A DNA stretch of 30,938 nucleotides from a virus. The notes beneath the pieces are model-generated. The model searched no databases, had not been told where the DNA came from, and worked only from the letters and a program-made list of their open reading frames with translations. How positions within the stretch are numbered: the first letter of the stretch is position 1; each line of letters opens with the position of its first letter. The stretch spans positions 1-30,938 of the IMG/VR virus record IMGVR_UViG_3300007735_000599; one strand, written 5' to 3'. Shown in pieces: positions 18,010-25,577 of this stretch. A program made the translations under genes and the position numbers.

Positions 18010-20141
18010 TGGCTTACGCATCCATCACCTATACCAGTGCATCTGGTACCACGTTTGCTCTTACCAACAGCAGCGGCGATCCAATTGAATATATCCGTCA
18101 ATCGGATATTCAAGTGTATGTAAATAATGTTTTACAAACACCAACGACTAATTACACTTTTAATACAGCTGGAACAGCCATTGTTCTTAACTCTGCTGTA
18201 AGTGGTGCCACTGTACTTATTCAACGAGTTACAGACATTGCAGATGCCACTGTTGTTTACACAGCTGGTTCAACACTGACAGCTCAAGACCTTAATAACG
18301 CTGATAATCAACTTCGTTATGGTCTTCAAGAATTTAGAGATTTTGTAAACAGTGGTGGTGGTGTACCTGATGGAGATAAAGGTGACATTACAGTTGCTGG
18401 TAACGGCACTATTTTTACAATTGATACCGGTGCTGTAACTAGTGCCAAGATTGCTGATGGAACCATTGTTAACGCTGACATTAATGCTAGCGCCGCCATC
18501 GCCGGAACTAAAATTTCCCCCGATTTTGGCAGTCAAAATATTGTCACCACTGGTGGCTTGACTGTTGATACAAATACGCTGGTTGTTGATGCTCCTAATA
18601 ACCGCGTAGGGATTGGCATTACGAGCCCTAGTCAACTTCTTCATGTCAATAACGGAAACATCCTGCTTTCTACTGGTTACAACACATATTTCGGTTCTAC
18701 CTCGAATTTTATTGGGGGAGACTCCGGACTAGGGCGAATTGATATAGCCGCTGGAGGTGGGAGCGCCAACACAATCGTTGTTTCTACCGCCGGCTCCGAA
18801 CGCGCCCGCATCGACAGCTCAGGCCGTTTAGGCGTGGGGACTAGTAGCCCGGAGAAGAAAATCCATTTAGTCGCCACGTCGTCTTCTGATGGCATATACA
18901 TTGCAAACACAACAAATAGCTACCCCTCTGCTAGTACAGGTTACTCAGATATTCGTGGTACTTTTTTTGATTACCAAAATGCAAACCAAGGTGGTGGTGA
19001 GTCAATCATTCGACTGGGATCAGATAACGCCTATGCCGGTAATAGATCGTCTTATATCTCGTTTTTGACAAGCCCCGCCAATGGCACAGGATCAGCAACG
19101 GAGAAAGTTCGTATTACACCCTCAGGCAACGTAGGGATTGGCACTACTTCGCCTCAGGGTAGGGTGGATATTTCAAAGACAGGAGCTAGTACAACACCCA
19201 ACCTTGTACTTGTTTCGGGCGGTGTAGGAGATCCTTCCACGGTTGACCCCTCAATCCAGTTCAGCGCTTCCGCACTTGAAAGTGTCGGCACCACCAAGAT
19301 CATGTCTACGGGTGCCTATGGATCTCGGGCACTTGCGTTCCATACGGGCGCCGATGCTGCAGGTACAGAAAAAGCAAGGCTGACCAGTTCGGGACAGCTC
19401 TTAGTGGGCACGTCTTCTACGTCTATCGCATGTAGGCAAGTTCTTGAAGGATCAAGCGGCACGCAAGCAGGAATCCAAATTCTTGCCGCCAATACTTCTT
19501 CACCGGCTGATGGTTCCGGCTTAGGTTCAGTTTACTTTGCCGACAACACTCACGCTTCGGGTGCTGGTGTTAGTGCAATCATTATCGCCCGCCGCGATGG
19601 TGGCACCTGGAGCGCATCATCTAAACCAACAAGACTAGAGTTTTCGACTACCGCCGACGGGGCGAGTTCTCCGACCACTCGGATGACCATTAAAAACAAT
19701 GGTCAATTTCAATTTGAAACAGGTGGCAACGGTTTTTATATTTTTGGTCTTACGTCTGGAGCGGGAACCAATGCAGTCAAATGGAGTTCGTCAACTGGCT
19801 TGCTTACTTATGACAGCTCCAGTCGGCTTGTAAAGGAGAACATAGAAGACTGCCCTTACGGAATTGCAGAAATTAAGCAACTACAGCCACGGAAATATTT
19901 TAGAAAAGACGATCAAAAAGAAGAGGTCGGTTTTGTTGCTGATGAAGTTGCGAATGTCCTCCCAGAGTTCGTGCCAATGGGCGCAAAGTCTGTTGTCACT
20001 TTGAATAGTGATGACACTGAAATTATTCCTTTGGCGGTTAACTACGACAAGCTGACTGCGGTACTGACCAAAGCGCTGCAGGAAGCCATCGCTAAGATCG
20101 AAATCCTGGAAGCCAAAGTTGCAGCTCTTGAAAGCGCGTAG
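18009..20141 (+). CDS. Tail fibre with T7-type attachment domain and S74 chaperone domain
   Basis: Residues 1-115 match the T7 gp17 N-terminal domain that attaches the fibre to the tail (SGDPIEYIRQSDIQVYVNNV, then TAQDLNNADNQLRYGLQEF). The middle carries repeats of the [GN]xxGIGTxSP type at about residues 198-206, 275-282 and 373-380, and a weaker LLVGTSS near 461, common in trimeric fibre shafts. Residues about 600-710 are an intramolecular chaperone (Peptidase S74): Ser604 and Lys609 sit in the self-cleavage motif before ENIEDC, followed by GFVADEV and a C-terminal coiled coil. The chaperone trimerises the fibre and then cuts itself off. The shaft from about 18480 to 19690 is more GC-rich than both ends, a sign of mosaic exchange. 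Confidence 0.93.
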   Translation: MAYASITYTSASGTTFALTNSSGDPIEYIRQSDIQVYVNNVLQTPTTNYTFNTAGTAIVLNSAVSGATVLIQRVTDIADATVVYTAGSTLTAQDLNNADNQLRYGLQEFRDFVNSGGGVPDGDKGDITVAGNGTIFTIDTGAVTSAKIADGTIVNADINASAAIAGTKISPDFGSQNIVTTGGLTVDTNTLVVDAPNNRVGIGITSPSQLLHVNNGNILLSTGYNTYFGSTSNFIGGDSGLGRIDIAAGGGSANTIVVSTAGSERARIDSSGRLGVGTSSPEKKIHLVATSSSDGIYIANTTNSYPSASTGYSDIRGTFFDYQNANQGGGESIIRLGSDNAYAGNRSSYISFLTSPANGTGSATEKVRITPSGNVGIGTTSPQGRVDISKTGASTTPNLVLVSGGVGDPSTVDPSIQFSASALESVGTTKIMSTGAYGSRALAFHTGADAAGTEKARLTSSGQLLVGTSSTSIACRQVLEGSSGTQAGIQILAANTSSPADGSGLGSVYFADNTHASGAGVSAIIIARRDGGTWSASSKPTRLEFSTTADGASSPTTRMTIKNNGQFQFETGGNGFYIFGLTSGAGTNAVKWSSSTGLLTYDSSSRLVKENIEDCPYGIAEIKQLQPRKYFRKDDQKEEVGFVADEVANVLPEFVPMGAKSVVTLNSDDTEIIPLAVNYDKLTAVLTKALQEAIAKIEILEAKVAALESA

Positions 20142-20193
20142 TCCCCTTTTCTACTAACCTTTTTCTAAACTCAGTAAGAATCTTTAATTCACA

Positions 20194-20496
20194 ATGTCTC
20201 TTACCTCTACCTGGAACATCGTTTCCCTTGAGCGCGAAACCGCTGATGGTTTTGTTTACACCGCTCATTACACTATTGATGCCAACGACGGTATTTACTC
20301 TGCCGGTGCATATGGTTCGATTGGTTTTGAACGCCCTGAAAATTTGATTCCTTACATGGACCTTCAAAAAGAGCAGGTCATTGATTGGGTTAAAGAAGCT
20401 CTTGGTTCTGAAAAAGTGCTTGAAATTGGTCAAGCTTTGTTGGCTCAAATTGAAGAGCAACGCAATCCTTCTAAAGCGAGCGGTGTGCCGTGGTAA
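20194..20496 (+). CDS. Conserved small phage protein next to tail fibre
   Basis: This 100-residue protein has the pattern WNIVSLERETADGFVYTAHY, then GAYGSIGFERP, IPYMDLQKEQVIDWVKEALG and a final NPSKASGVPW. I recognise this as a family seen often in cyanophage genomes near structural genes, but its function is not known to me. The first half looks like beta strands, the second like two helices. It starts 52 nt after the fibre gene, and that gap is AT- and pyrimidine-rich with no clear signal. The following tiny gene begins within its last codons. It may be a virion or fibre-assembly factor, by context only. Confidence 0.85.
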   Translation: MSLTSTWNIVSLERETADGFVYTAHYTIDANDGIYSAGAYGSIGFERPENLIPYMDLQKEQVIDWVKEALGSEKVLEIGQALLAQIEEQRNPSKASGVPW

Positions 20497-20621
20497 GCAA
20501 AAAGACCTCAGGCAACAAACCAGTACGGTTGCCACCTAAACCAAAACAAACAACTCAAGGACAAAGTAAAAACAGTAAGCCTAAGATTGGTAAAAAGGCT
20601 TACCGGGGTCAAGGTAAATGA
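20490..20621 (+). CDS. Tiny basic protein, GTG start
   Basis: A 43-residue frame runs from GTG 20490 to TGA 20621. It overlaps the previous gene's end by 7 nt and the next gene's ATG by 4 nt (ATGA). Composition is Lys, Gln, Pro and Gly with almost no acidic residues, ending KKAYRGQGK. It would be disordered and could bind nucleic acid. Without it there would be 121 nt between tightly spaced genes, and it fits the overlap style of the genome, which is the main support. No ATG is available, and the ribosome binding site is weak. Confidence 0.6.
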   Translation: MVSKKTSGNKPVRLPPKPKQTTQGQSKNSKPKIGKKAYRGQGK

Positions 20622-21874
20622 GAATTATTTCTCCAAAGCGTTTACTGGAAAGCGTTGCACCTACTGTCAGAAATGGCAGTATTTTCAACGCTTCTTCTCT
20701 TGACCTTCAATTTGCTCGTACAAAGACCCTAGACCCCCGCATTACCTTCACCCGCGCCAGTAGCGGGACGTATGTGGGCAGCGGCGGGCTGATTAAAACG
20801 GCGACGACGAACGAGGCACGCTTTGACCATAACCCCACGACCGGCGAAAGCCTTGGCCTGCTGGTGGAGGAGCAGAGGACAAACAACGTGTTGCAAAGCA
20901 ATGGATTTGACACAACTTGGTTAAGTACTGCAAGCGTGAGAACCGCTGCACAGGCAGTCTCTCCAGAAGGAGTCAACAATGGATGGAAACTAGTCAATGA
21001 TGCAAGTAATGCTAACCACAACATTTTTCAAAGTGCAAGTTTTAGCGCAATAGCAACAACCTTTTCGGTATTTGTTAAATACCTAGACCACCGATGGGTC
21101 GGCGTTCGCATAGGTGCAAGTGGCAACCAGTTTTTTGGTAGCTGGGATTTACAAAACGGTGTTGCAGGATCTGCAACAGCAGGTGCATCTATTGGGATGC
21201 AAGCATATGGCAACGGATGGTATCGCTTGACTTTTACCGCAACGCTGACGACAGCGGGATCTGCCAATTTAATTATTGGCCTCAACAATGTTGATGCGGT
21301 TTCGCTTACCTCATATGCAGGCTCTGGCACCGGCATCTACATCTGGGGAGCCCAACTAGAAACCGGCTCCTTCCCCACCAGCTACATCCCCACCACGACT
21401 GCAACGGTCACCCGCAGCGCAGATGTTGCCAGCATCACGGGGGCTAACTTCTCGTCTTGGTACAACCAAAGTCAAGGAACAGTGTTTGCAGAGTACAGAA
21501 CACCAGCATCGGGTACTCGTGGTGTTGCTGGTTTCAATGACAATACGGCAAATGAACGTATTGCGTTGTTTACTAATGGTACAGACCCAAAACTGCTTGT
21601 TGTTGATGGTGGTGTTACTCAAGTAGATATTAATGGAGGCACTATTTCTGCTGGCGTTATGACAAAAAGCGCTGCAGCATATGCATTAAACGATTTTGCT
21701 TTTGTTAATGCTGCTGGTACTGCCGTGACTGATATAAGTGGAACAATTCCAACAGTTGATCGCTTGTTAATTAGTGCTGATCAAGCCGGTAATTATCAAA
21801 ATGGTCGCATCAAGCGCCTCACCTATTTCCCAATCCGCCTCCCCAACGCCACCCTGCAGCAGATCACACGATGA
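20618..21874 (+). CDS. Second receptor-binding or spike-like protein
   Basis: The 418-residue product has a motif widespread in phage fibres and head spikes: a RITFTRASSGTYVGSGGLIK segment (residues 42-61), then NEARFDHNPTTGESLGLLVE and EEQRTNNVLQSNGFDTTW. After this comes a beta-sandwich-like region (about 100-260) with GIYIWGAQLETGSFPTSYIP, which resembles carbohydrate-binding domains, and a second sandwich ending RIKRLTYFPIRLPNATLQQI. A role in cell-surface recognition is likely. Base composition is patchy: 20730-20880, 21330-21430 and 21810-21874 are clearly GC-rich while 20890-21300 is not, as expected for a gene assembled by recombination. It overlaps both neighbours by ATGA. Confidence 0.85.
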   Translation: MRIISPKRLLESVAPTVRNGSIFNASSLDLQFARTKTLDPRITFTRASSGTYVGSGGLIKTATTNEARFDHNPTTGESLGLLVEEQRTNNVLQSNGFDTTWLSTASVRTAAQAVSPEGVNNGWKLVNDASNANHNIFQSASFSAIATTFSVFVKYLDHRWVGVRIGASGNQFFGSWDLQNGVAGSATAGASIGMQAYGNGWYRLTFTATLTTAGSANLIIGLNNVDAVSLTSYAGSGTGIYIWGAQLETGSFPTSYIPTTTATVTRSADVASITGANFSSWYNQSQGTVFAEYRTPASGTRGVAGFNDNTANERIALFTNGTDPKLLVVDGGVTQVDINGGTISAGVMTKSAAAYALNDFAFVNAAGTAVTDISGTIPTVDRLLISADQAGNYQNGRIKRLTYFPIRLPNATLQQITR

Positions 21875-22104
21875 CCCACTACCTTCGCTTCCCTGACGCC
21901 GACAACGGCATGAAGGCTCTGGATGATGCAGGGCTCCTTGATGCTGACCAGAACCCGATCACAGCCAGCCACGATCATGCGTTGGATGTGGTTGGTGAAA
22001 TTCCTGAAACAGTTGGATGGCACATTAACTACTGTGGTGACATCCCTAAAGATTGGGAACAATATTCGGTAAATCCAGAGAATCCGTATCGAGTATTTCT
22101 ATGA
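21871..22104 (+). CDS. Small conserved protein coupled to the receptor-binding gene
   Basis: This 77-residue protein begins MTHYLRFPDADNGMKAL and ends GWHINYCGDIPKDWEQYSVN plus a short PYRVFL tail. The pattern (short N-terminal motif, DVVGEI strand, GWH, W.xY) occurs in many phages directly after fibre or spike genes, so a fibre-assembly or accessory role is plausible but unproven. It overlaps the preceding gene by ATGA. The first 110 bases are GC-rich like the end of the previous gene, suggesting that both moved together. Confidence 0.8.
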   Translation: MTHYLRFPDADNGMKALDDAGLLDADQNPITASHDHALDVVGEIPETVGWHINYCGDIPKDWEQYSVNPENPYRVFL

Positions 22105-22137
22105 GCCCTACAATTAAAACAAACAATATTTACCAAA

Positions 22138-22464
22138 ATGCTTCCTGTATTTTCGACTGCTGCTGCACTCACTAGTGCTGGCGTCACCGCTGATGTTCCC
22201 TCAGTCGGTGCAGAAGATTTTGTTGTTCAAGTCAACGTTTCTTCTATTGGTACCAACGTTGTAGTGCGTATTGAAGGCACTCTTGATGGTGTCAACTATT
22301 TTAATTGTGATGCTGGTGGTGACACTACGTTAACCGCTAACGGTGCCACTGCGTTCAGTATTCAAAATGTACCTTTGAGGGCCATTAGAGGTCGTCTGGT
22401 ATCCATCAGCGGTGGTACGCCTTCTGTTGAATTTGTATTTGTTCGTTCTGACGTTTCTTCTTGA
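22138..22464 (+). CDS. Small beta-rich hypothetical protein
   Basis: The product has 108 residues, is rich in Val, Ser, Thr and Gly, and lacks long helices. Segments such as FVVQVNVSSIGTNVVVRIEG and AIRGRLVSISGGTPSVEFVF suggest a single beta-sandwich. The phrase RIEGTLDGVNYFN is typical of small phage decoration or tail-accessory proteins, but I cannot name the family. It follows the previous gene by 33 nt, without a good Shine-Dalgarno. It is probably a virion surface or fibre accessory; confidence in function is low. Confidence 0.75.
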   Translation: MLPVFSTAAALTSAGVTADVPSVGAEDFVVQVNVSSIGTNVVVRIEGTLDGVNYFNCDAGGDTTLTANGATAFSIQNVPLRAIRGRLVSISGGTPSVEFVFVRSDVSS

Positions 22465-22477
22465 TTAGGAGTTAATT

Positions 22478-22624
22478 ATGCCGTTTAGTTCTGAAAAGCA
22501 AATGCGTTATATGTACTCTCAACATCCTGAGATTGCAAAACGCTGGTCTAAAGAAGCTAAAGCTGCTGGAAAGCCACAAATTCAAAAGGGTGGCAAGATG
22601 AAAAAAGGTTATAAAACTAAGTAA
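22478..22624 (+). CDS. Small basic phage protein (48 residues)
   Basis: ATG 22478 has a good AGGAG six bases upstream, one of the clearest ribosome binding sites in the window. The product starts MPFSSEKQMRYMYSQHPEIA and continues KRWSKEAK, ending in a Lys/Gly-rich tail. Small proteins with this SEKQxRYxxxxHPEIAKRW pattern are common in phages; their function is unknown to me. It sits 13 nt after the previous gene and 5 nt before the next. The positive charge suggests binding to nucleic acid or to an acidic partner. Confidence 0.8.
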   Translation: MPFSSEKQMRYMYSQHPEIAKRWSKEAKAAGKPQIQKGGKMKKGYKTK

Positions 22625-22629
22625 CTGTT

Positions 22630-23115
22630 ATGCCCATCAAACGTGGCGGACAGACTCGTAGTAACGCGGGTCGCTACGCTCCTGAAGGTCAAGGAGCCAC
22701 TCAACGAGGTCGTAATCTTCCGACCCCTAGCGGGCGTGAGCGGCCTATGCAAACGGCTCGACTTCCCCGAGCAAATATGCCTGGCACTGTGACCACTTCA
22801 GGGGCCGCTAGGACCGCTGCAGGGGCTTCTGGTGGCGGTATGTTGTCTCGCCTGTCCATGGTGCTTCCTCACCTTGCAGCTGCTGCTGCTGGACTTTCTG
22901 CGGGCTCTGCAAAAGCTCCTGGGTTGACTGCTGAGCAACGGCAAGAGTATTACAACGAAGCTAAAGGGAAGCGTCAAATGGAAATCCGTAATCAGCAACT
23001 GAAAGCTGATAAAGGTTCTTTTGATGATGCTTTTGCTGCTGCTCGCCAAGCTGGTCGTCAAGACTTCTCTTGGCGTGGTCGTAAATACAACACCAAAATT
23101 AAAGGAGAAGATTGA
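22630..23115 (+). CDS. Basic hypothetical protein with hydrophobic middle segment
   Basis: The protein has 161 residues. The first 60 are Arg/Gly/Pro-rich and probably disordered. Residues 70-93 (MLSRLSMVLPHLAAAAAGLS) are hydrophobic and could form a membrane helix. The end, with FDDAFAAARQAGRQDFSWRG near 131-150 and a YNTKI tail, matches a short motif found at the end of many phage proteins. The function is unknown. Its place before the lysis genes and the membrane-like segment make a lysis or ejection accessory possible. A TGATG overlap couples it to the next tiny gene. Confidence 0.75.
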   Translation: MPIKRGGQTRSNAGRYAPEGQGATQRGRNLPTPSGRERPMQTARLPRANMPGTVTTSGAARTAAGASGGGMLSRLSMVLPHLAAAAAGLSAGSAKAPGLTAEQRQEYYNEAKGKRQMEIRNQQLKADKGSFDDAFAAARQAGRQDFSWRGRKYNTKIKGED

Positions 23116-23207
23116 TGGCTAAAGGACCTTGCTGGAAAGGCTATGAGATGGTTGGTACCAAGAAGAAAGGTGCTAAAACCGTTCCCAATTGCGTACCTAA
23201 AAAATGA
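23115..23207 (+). CDS. Tiny Cys/Lys-rich protein (30 residues)
   Basis: ATG 23115 overlaps the previous stop by one base and has AGGAG seven bases upstream. The product starts MAKGPCWKGYEMVGTKKKGA and ends with VPNCVPKK. The pattern WKGYEMVGxKxKxGKxVPNCVP is one I know from many phage genomes as a small stand-alone protein of unknown role. Two cysteines 20 residues apart could bind metal or form a disulfide. It ends in an ATGA overlap with the next gene. Its conservation at such a short length is the best evidence that it is real. Confidence 0.75.
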   Translation: MAKGPCWKGYEMVGTKKKGAKTVPNCVPKK

Positions 23208-23425
23208 AAAGCAAAAGTGGATATCAAATAAAGAAACCTGACACCGCAAAAATTGCTGGTGGTCCAAGTTTTCTAATTCGTCCTGCTGATGAAGATCCGC
23301 AGATGAGTAATGAAGAATGGGAAGCTGAACGAAAAGGTTGGGAACGTTATCTTCGTGAAACACCTCAAGGTCGTATTTGGCTTGAACGAGCTAGAAAAGC
23401 AGGAAACAAATTACGGGGCGTGTAA
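23204..23425 (+). CDS. Hypothetical charged protein (73 residues)
   Basis: The protein is highly charged, with a basic start (MKSKSGYQIKKPD), a central PSFLIRPADEDPQMS and a helical end (EEWEAERKGWERYLRETPQG, then RARKAGNKLR). It has ATGA overlap with the previous gene and a one-base TAATG overlap with the next. I do not recognise the family, and there is no membrane segment or metal site. The overlaps on both sides make it part of the same translational unit as the lysis genes. Confidence 0.75.
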   Translation: MKSKSGYQIKKPDTAKIAGGPSFLIRPADEDPQMSNEEWEAERKGWERYLRETPQGRIWLERARKAGNKLRGV

Positions 23426-23673
23426 TGGATCCTTCTTTTCTCCTTTCACTTTTCCTTGGTGCTACTAGCGTTGCTGGTGGCGCTTTTGCTTGGTCTCATA
23501 AGCGACACATGGAACTTGATCGGCGGATTGATTCGGTAGAGATGACGGTTCACAAAGAGTTTGTTAGAAAGGACGAGCTTATGCCCATGATGGACAGGAT
23601 CGACAAGCAGATCCAACACATCGACGAAAAACTCGACCGGATTCTTCTCAATGGCCGACATCTCACTCCGTGA
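23425..23673 (+). CDS. Membrane-anchored coiled-coil protein, spanin- or holin-like
   Basis: The 82-residue product has one N-terminal membrane segment (residues 4-23, SFLLSLFLGATSVAGGAFAW) followed by a charged region with heptad character (RRIDSVEMTVHKEFVRKDEL and MDRIDKQIQHIDEKLDRILL). An N-terminal anchor with a long periplasmic or cytoplasmic coiled coil is the layout of inner-membrane spanins (Rz-like, T7 gp18.5) and of some holin-associated proteins. I see no partner lipoprotein with a lipobox nearby. The gene overlaps the lysin start by 23 nt, which supports a lysis role. Confidence 0.75.
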   Translation: MDPSFLLSLFLGATSVAGGAFAWSHKRHMELDRRIDSVEMTVHKEFVRKDELMPMMDRIDKQIQHIDEKLDRILLNGRHLTP

Positions 23674-24751
23674 TGTAGCTAAGTACTACAACAATCAAGA
23701 GCATCAAAACTTTGCTTTGGATTTCCTTGAAGAGCACGTTGCTCCTGGAATCCTTGCAAAGTTTTCTGATTTATGGCGGTCAGGTCCCAAAAATACAATC
23801 CCAAGTAACGGCTCGTGGGATGGTGTAGTAGAGCTTGCTCGTGAAGCTGGAGCCAAGTTTCCAGAACTAGTAGCTGCTCAATGGGCATTAGAAAGTAATT
23901 GGGGTAGAAATACTTCTGGTACGCATAATTATTTCGGTCTAAAAGGTAAAGGTACAACAACTACAACAACGGAGTATGTCAATGGAGTACCTATTTCTAC
24001 TCGGGACGGGTTTCTTAATTTCTCTTCTCTTAAAGAGTGCGTTACATACCTCGTTGATCGGTGGTACAAAGATTTCAAACAATATTCCGGTGTTAATAAC
24101 GCAAAAAGTGCCACAGAAGCAGCAAAACAATTGGTAGCTCAGGGTTATGCAACTGACCCTAATTACGTCAACAAACTTGTATCAATAATTAATCGTCAAG
24201 TAATAACCCCGGAGGTACAACAAACGGGAAAGTTGCTAAAGGTACCTTACGAGTACCAGCTAGACAATGGACCAACGGGATATCGGGAGTGTTTCAGCTC
24301 TAGTTGTGCCATGGTGGCTGACTACTACGGCAAGATCAAAACCGATAGCGAATACAACAAGATCCGTAGCCGTTATGGAGATTCAACCAGCGCTGATGCA
24401 CAGCTCAAGACCCTAAAGCACCTTGGACTAGACGCTAAATTTATTCAAAACGGCACCCCAGAGCTTCTCAGACAAGAGATAGACGCTGGTAGGCCTGTTG
24501 TAGTCGGTTGGCTACATAAAGGCCCTGTAGCGTCTCCTAGTGGCTCTGGGCACTACTCCGTTGTAATTGGTTACACAGAAGGTGCTTGGATCCACCATGA
24601 TCCCAACGGTGAAGCTGATGTAGTCCGAGGTGGATACGTCAATCACACCAAAGGACAAGGAGTGGCGTATTCCAAAAAGAACTGGAATAAACGTTGGCTT
24701 GTTGAAGGACCTGGCTCTGGTTGGGCTATTTTGATCAAGAAACCGTCCTAA
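23651..24751 (+). CDS. Two-domain lysin: glucosaminidase plus C39-like cysteine peptidase
   Basis: Residues about 50-185 form a glucosaminidase (GH73-type) domain: AAQWALESNWGRNTSGTHNY with probable catalytic Glu81, then FGLKGKG and the YATDPNYVNKLVSIIN helix. Residues about 195-363 look like a papain-fold peptidase of the C39-like type: VPYEYQLDNGPTGYRECFSS with Cys214, GHYSVVIGY with His301 and HHDPNG with Asp317. One domain would cut glycan strands. The other could cut peptides in the wall or process a protein. The usual lysin of T7 is an amidase located elsewhere. There is no signal peptide, so it would need a holin. The alternative is a virion-associated muralytic protein, but the location favours the endolysin. 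Confidence 0.88.
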   Translation: MADISLRDVAKYYNNQEHQNFALDFLEEHVAPGILAKFSDLWRSGPKNTIPSNGSWDGVVELAREAGAKFPELVAAQWALESNWGRNTSGTHNYFGLKGKGTTTTTTEYVNGVPISTRDGFLNFSSLKECVTYLVDRWYKDFKQYSGVNNAKSATEAAKQLVAQGYATDPNYVNKLVSIINRQVITPEVQQTGKLLKVPYEYQLDNGPTGYRECFSSSCAMVADYYGKIKTDSEYNKIRSRYGDSTSADAQLKTLKHLGLDAKFIQNGTPELLRQEIDAGRPVVVGWLHKGPVASPSGSGHYSVVIGYTEGAWIHHDPNGEADVVRGGYVNHTKGQGVAYSKKNWNKRWLVEGPGSGWAILIKKPS

Positions 24752-24756
24752 TTACC

Positions 24757-24921
24757 ATGGACTTCTCTGATCCTTCTGTGCAAGCTGCTTTTTGGCTAAG
24801 TGCTTTTGCAGCTTCTGAAATCATTGCTGTATCTCCTCTCAAAGAAAACAGCCTCGTACAATTGGGGTTGAAACTCTTCCGTGTGATTTATGGCAGCCGC
24901 TCCAAAAAAGTCTCTAAATAA
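24757..24921 (+). CDS. Small hydrophobic protein, holin candidate
   Basis: From ATG 24757, 5 nt after the lysin stop, this frame gives 54 residues with one hydrophobic helix (VQAAFWLSAFAASEIIAVSP, residues 8-27), an amphipathic segment and a basic tail (YGSRSKKVSK). T7 places its holin (gp17.5) directly before the small terminase, as here. An upstream TTG in the same frame would extend it by 12 residues into the lysin gene, but the ATG is the natural start. It overlaps terS by 32 nt. The helix is weakly hydrophobic for a classical holin, so the call is by size and position. Confidence 0.7.
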   Translation: MDFSDPSVQAAFWLSAFAASEIIAVSPLKENSLVQLGLKLFRVIYGSRSKKVSK

Positions 24922-25162
24922 GACTGAAGGTCTGGCGTCAGAAGATGATCTTTATTCTCTTCATCGTCTGGTAGCCACCAAACTAATTGATCAGTTGAAT
25001 CGTGATGATGTGAAAGCATCTGACCTTGCCAACGCAATTAAGTTCCTTAAAGACCAAGGCATTACTGCTCTTAACGGTGGTGATGTGTCTGCTATTTCTG
25101 AGATGATTTCTGCACTGCCAGAAGTCGATCTGAAAAAAGTTAGGTCTTATATTAGTGCTTAG
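24890..25162 (+). CDS. terS: Terminase small subunit (T7 gp18-like)
   Basis: The product has 90 residues, practically the length of T7 gp18 (89). The pattern LYSLHRLVATKLIDQLNRDD, then KASDLANAIKFLKDQGITAL (residues 43-62) is typical of small terminase subunits of this group: a helical region that recognises DNA, followed by an oligomerisation part. It guides the large subunit to concatemeric DNA. The position just before the packaging ATPase, though separated from it by two inserted genes, supports the call. The start lies in the previous gene. Confidence 0.85.
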   Translation: MAAAPKKSLNKTEGLASEDDLYSLHRLVATKLIDQLNRDDVKASDLANAIKFLKDQGITALNGGDVSAISEMISALPEVDLKKVRSYISA

Positions 25163-25192
25163 GAACTAACCCTTCCTTTATGTACAAAGCAG

Positions 25193-25230
25193 AGCCCTCG
25201 GTATGGTGATTCGTTCGCCTGCCGGGGGCT
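25193..25230 (+). promoter_or_regulatory. Hairpin that holds the HNH start codon in its loop
   Basis: AGCCCTCGG (25193-25201) pairs with CCGGGGGCT (25222-25230), nine pairs with one T-G. The 20-nt loop contains ATG 25203. A nine-codon frame from ATG 25180 reads into it and stops at 25209. This could limit translation of the endonuclease until the ribosome or a factor opens it. The role is inferred. Confidence 0.45.
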
Positions 25231-25577
25231 TTGTCTATATGACCCCTGAGGCTGCTATGGCGAACCTACAAGCCCTCCAGCGTCGTGAAGCGGTTAAACA
25301 GTGGAGACAATCAATTAAAGAGGCCTTTGGCTGTAAATGCGCCTATTGCGGGGTCCAAAGCTCAGATCTAACTCTTGATCACGTCCACCCCAAAACAAAA
25401 GGTGGTGAGGATTTAGCAACCAATATTGTCCCAGCTTGTAAGCGTTGTAACCATGAAAAGGGTAGTTTTCATTGGAAAACTTGGTTTCAAGGCACCCCTG
25501 ACTATTGTGAGGAGCGAGCTACGCAAATCGAGCAATGGACGAACTACCGCCTATGCCCAATCTCAATCTCTCCATAG
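25203..25577 (+). CDS. HNH endonuclease in the packaging module
   Basis: The 124-residue product has the full motif of a zinc-stabilised HNH nuclease: CAYC (Cys46, Cys49), LTLDHVHP (Asp59, His60), KTKGGEDLATN and CKRCNHEKG (Cys79, Cys82, His84). The C-terminal part FHWKTWFQGTPDYCEERATQ is common in free-standing phage HNH proteins. Phage HNH enzymes beside terminases can take part in cutting DNA during packaging; others are homing endonucleases that invade phage genes. Its location between the two terminase subunits allows both views. It overlaps the next gene by 43 nt. Confidence 0.92.
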   Translation: MVIRSPAGGFVYMTPEAAMANLQALQRREAVKQWRQSIKEAFGCKCAYCGVQSSDLTLDHVHPKTKGGEDLATNIVPACKRCNHEKGSFHWKTWFQGTPDYCEERATQIEQWTNYRLCPISISP

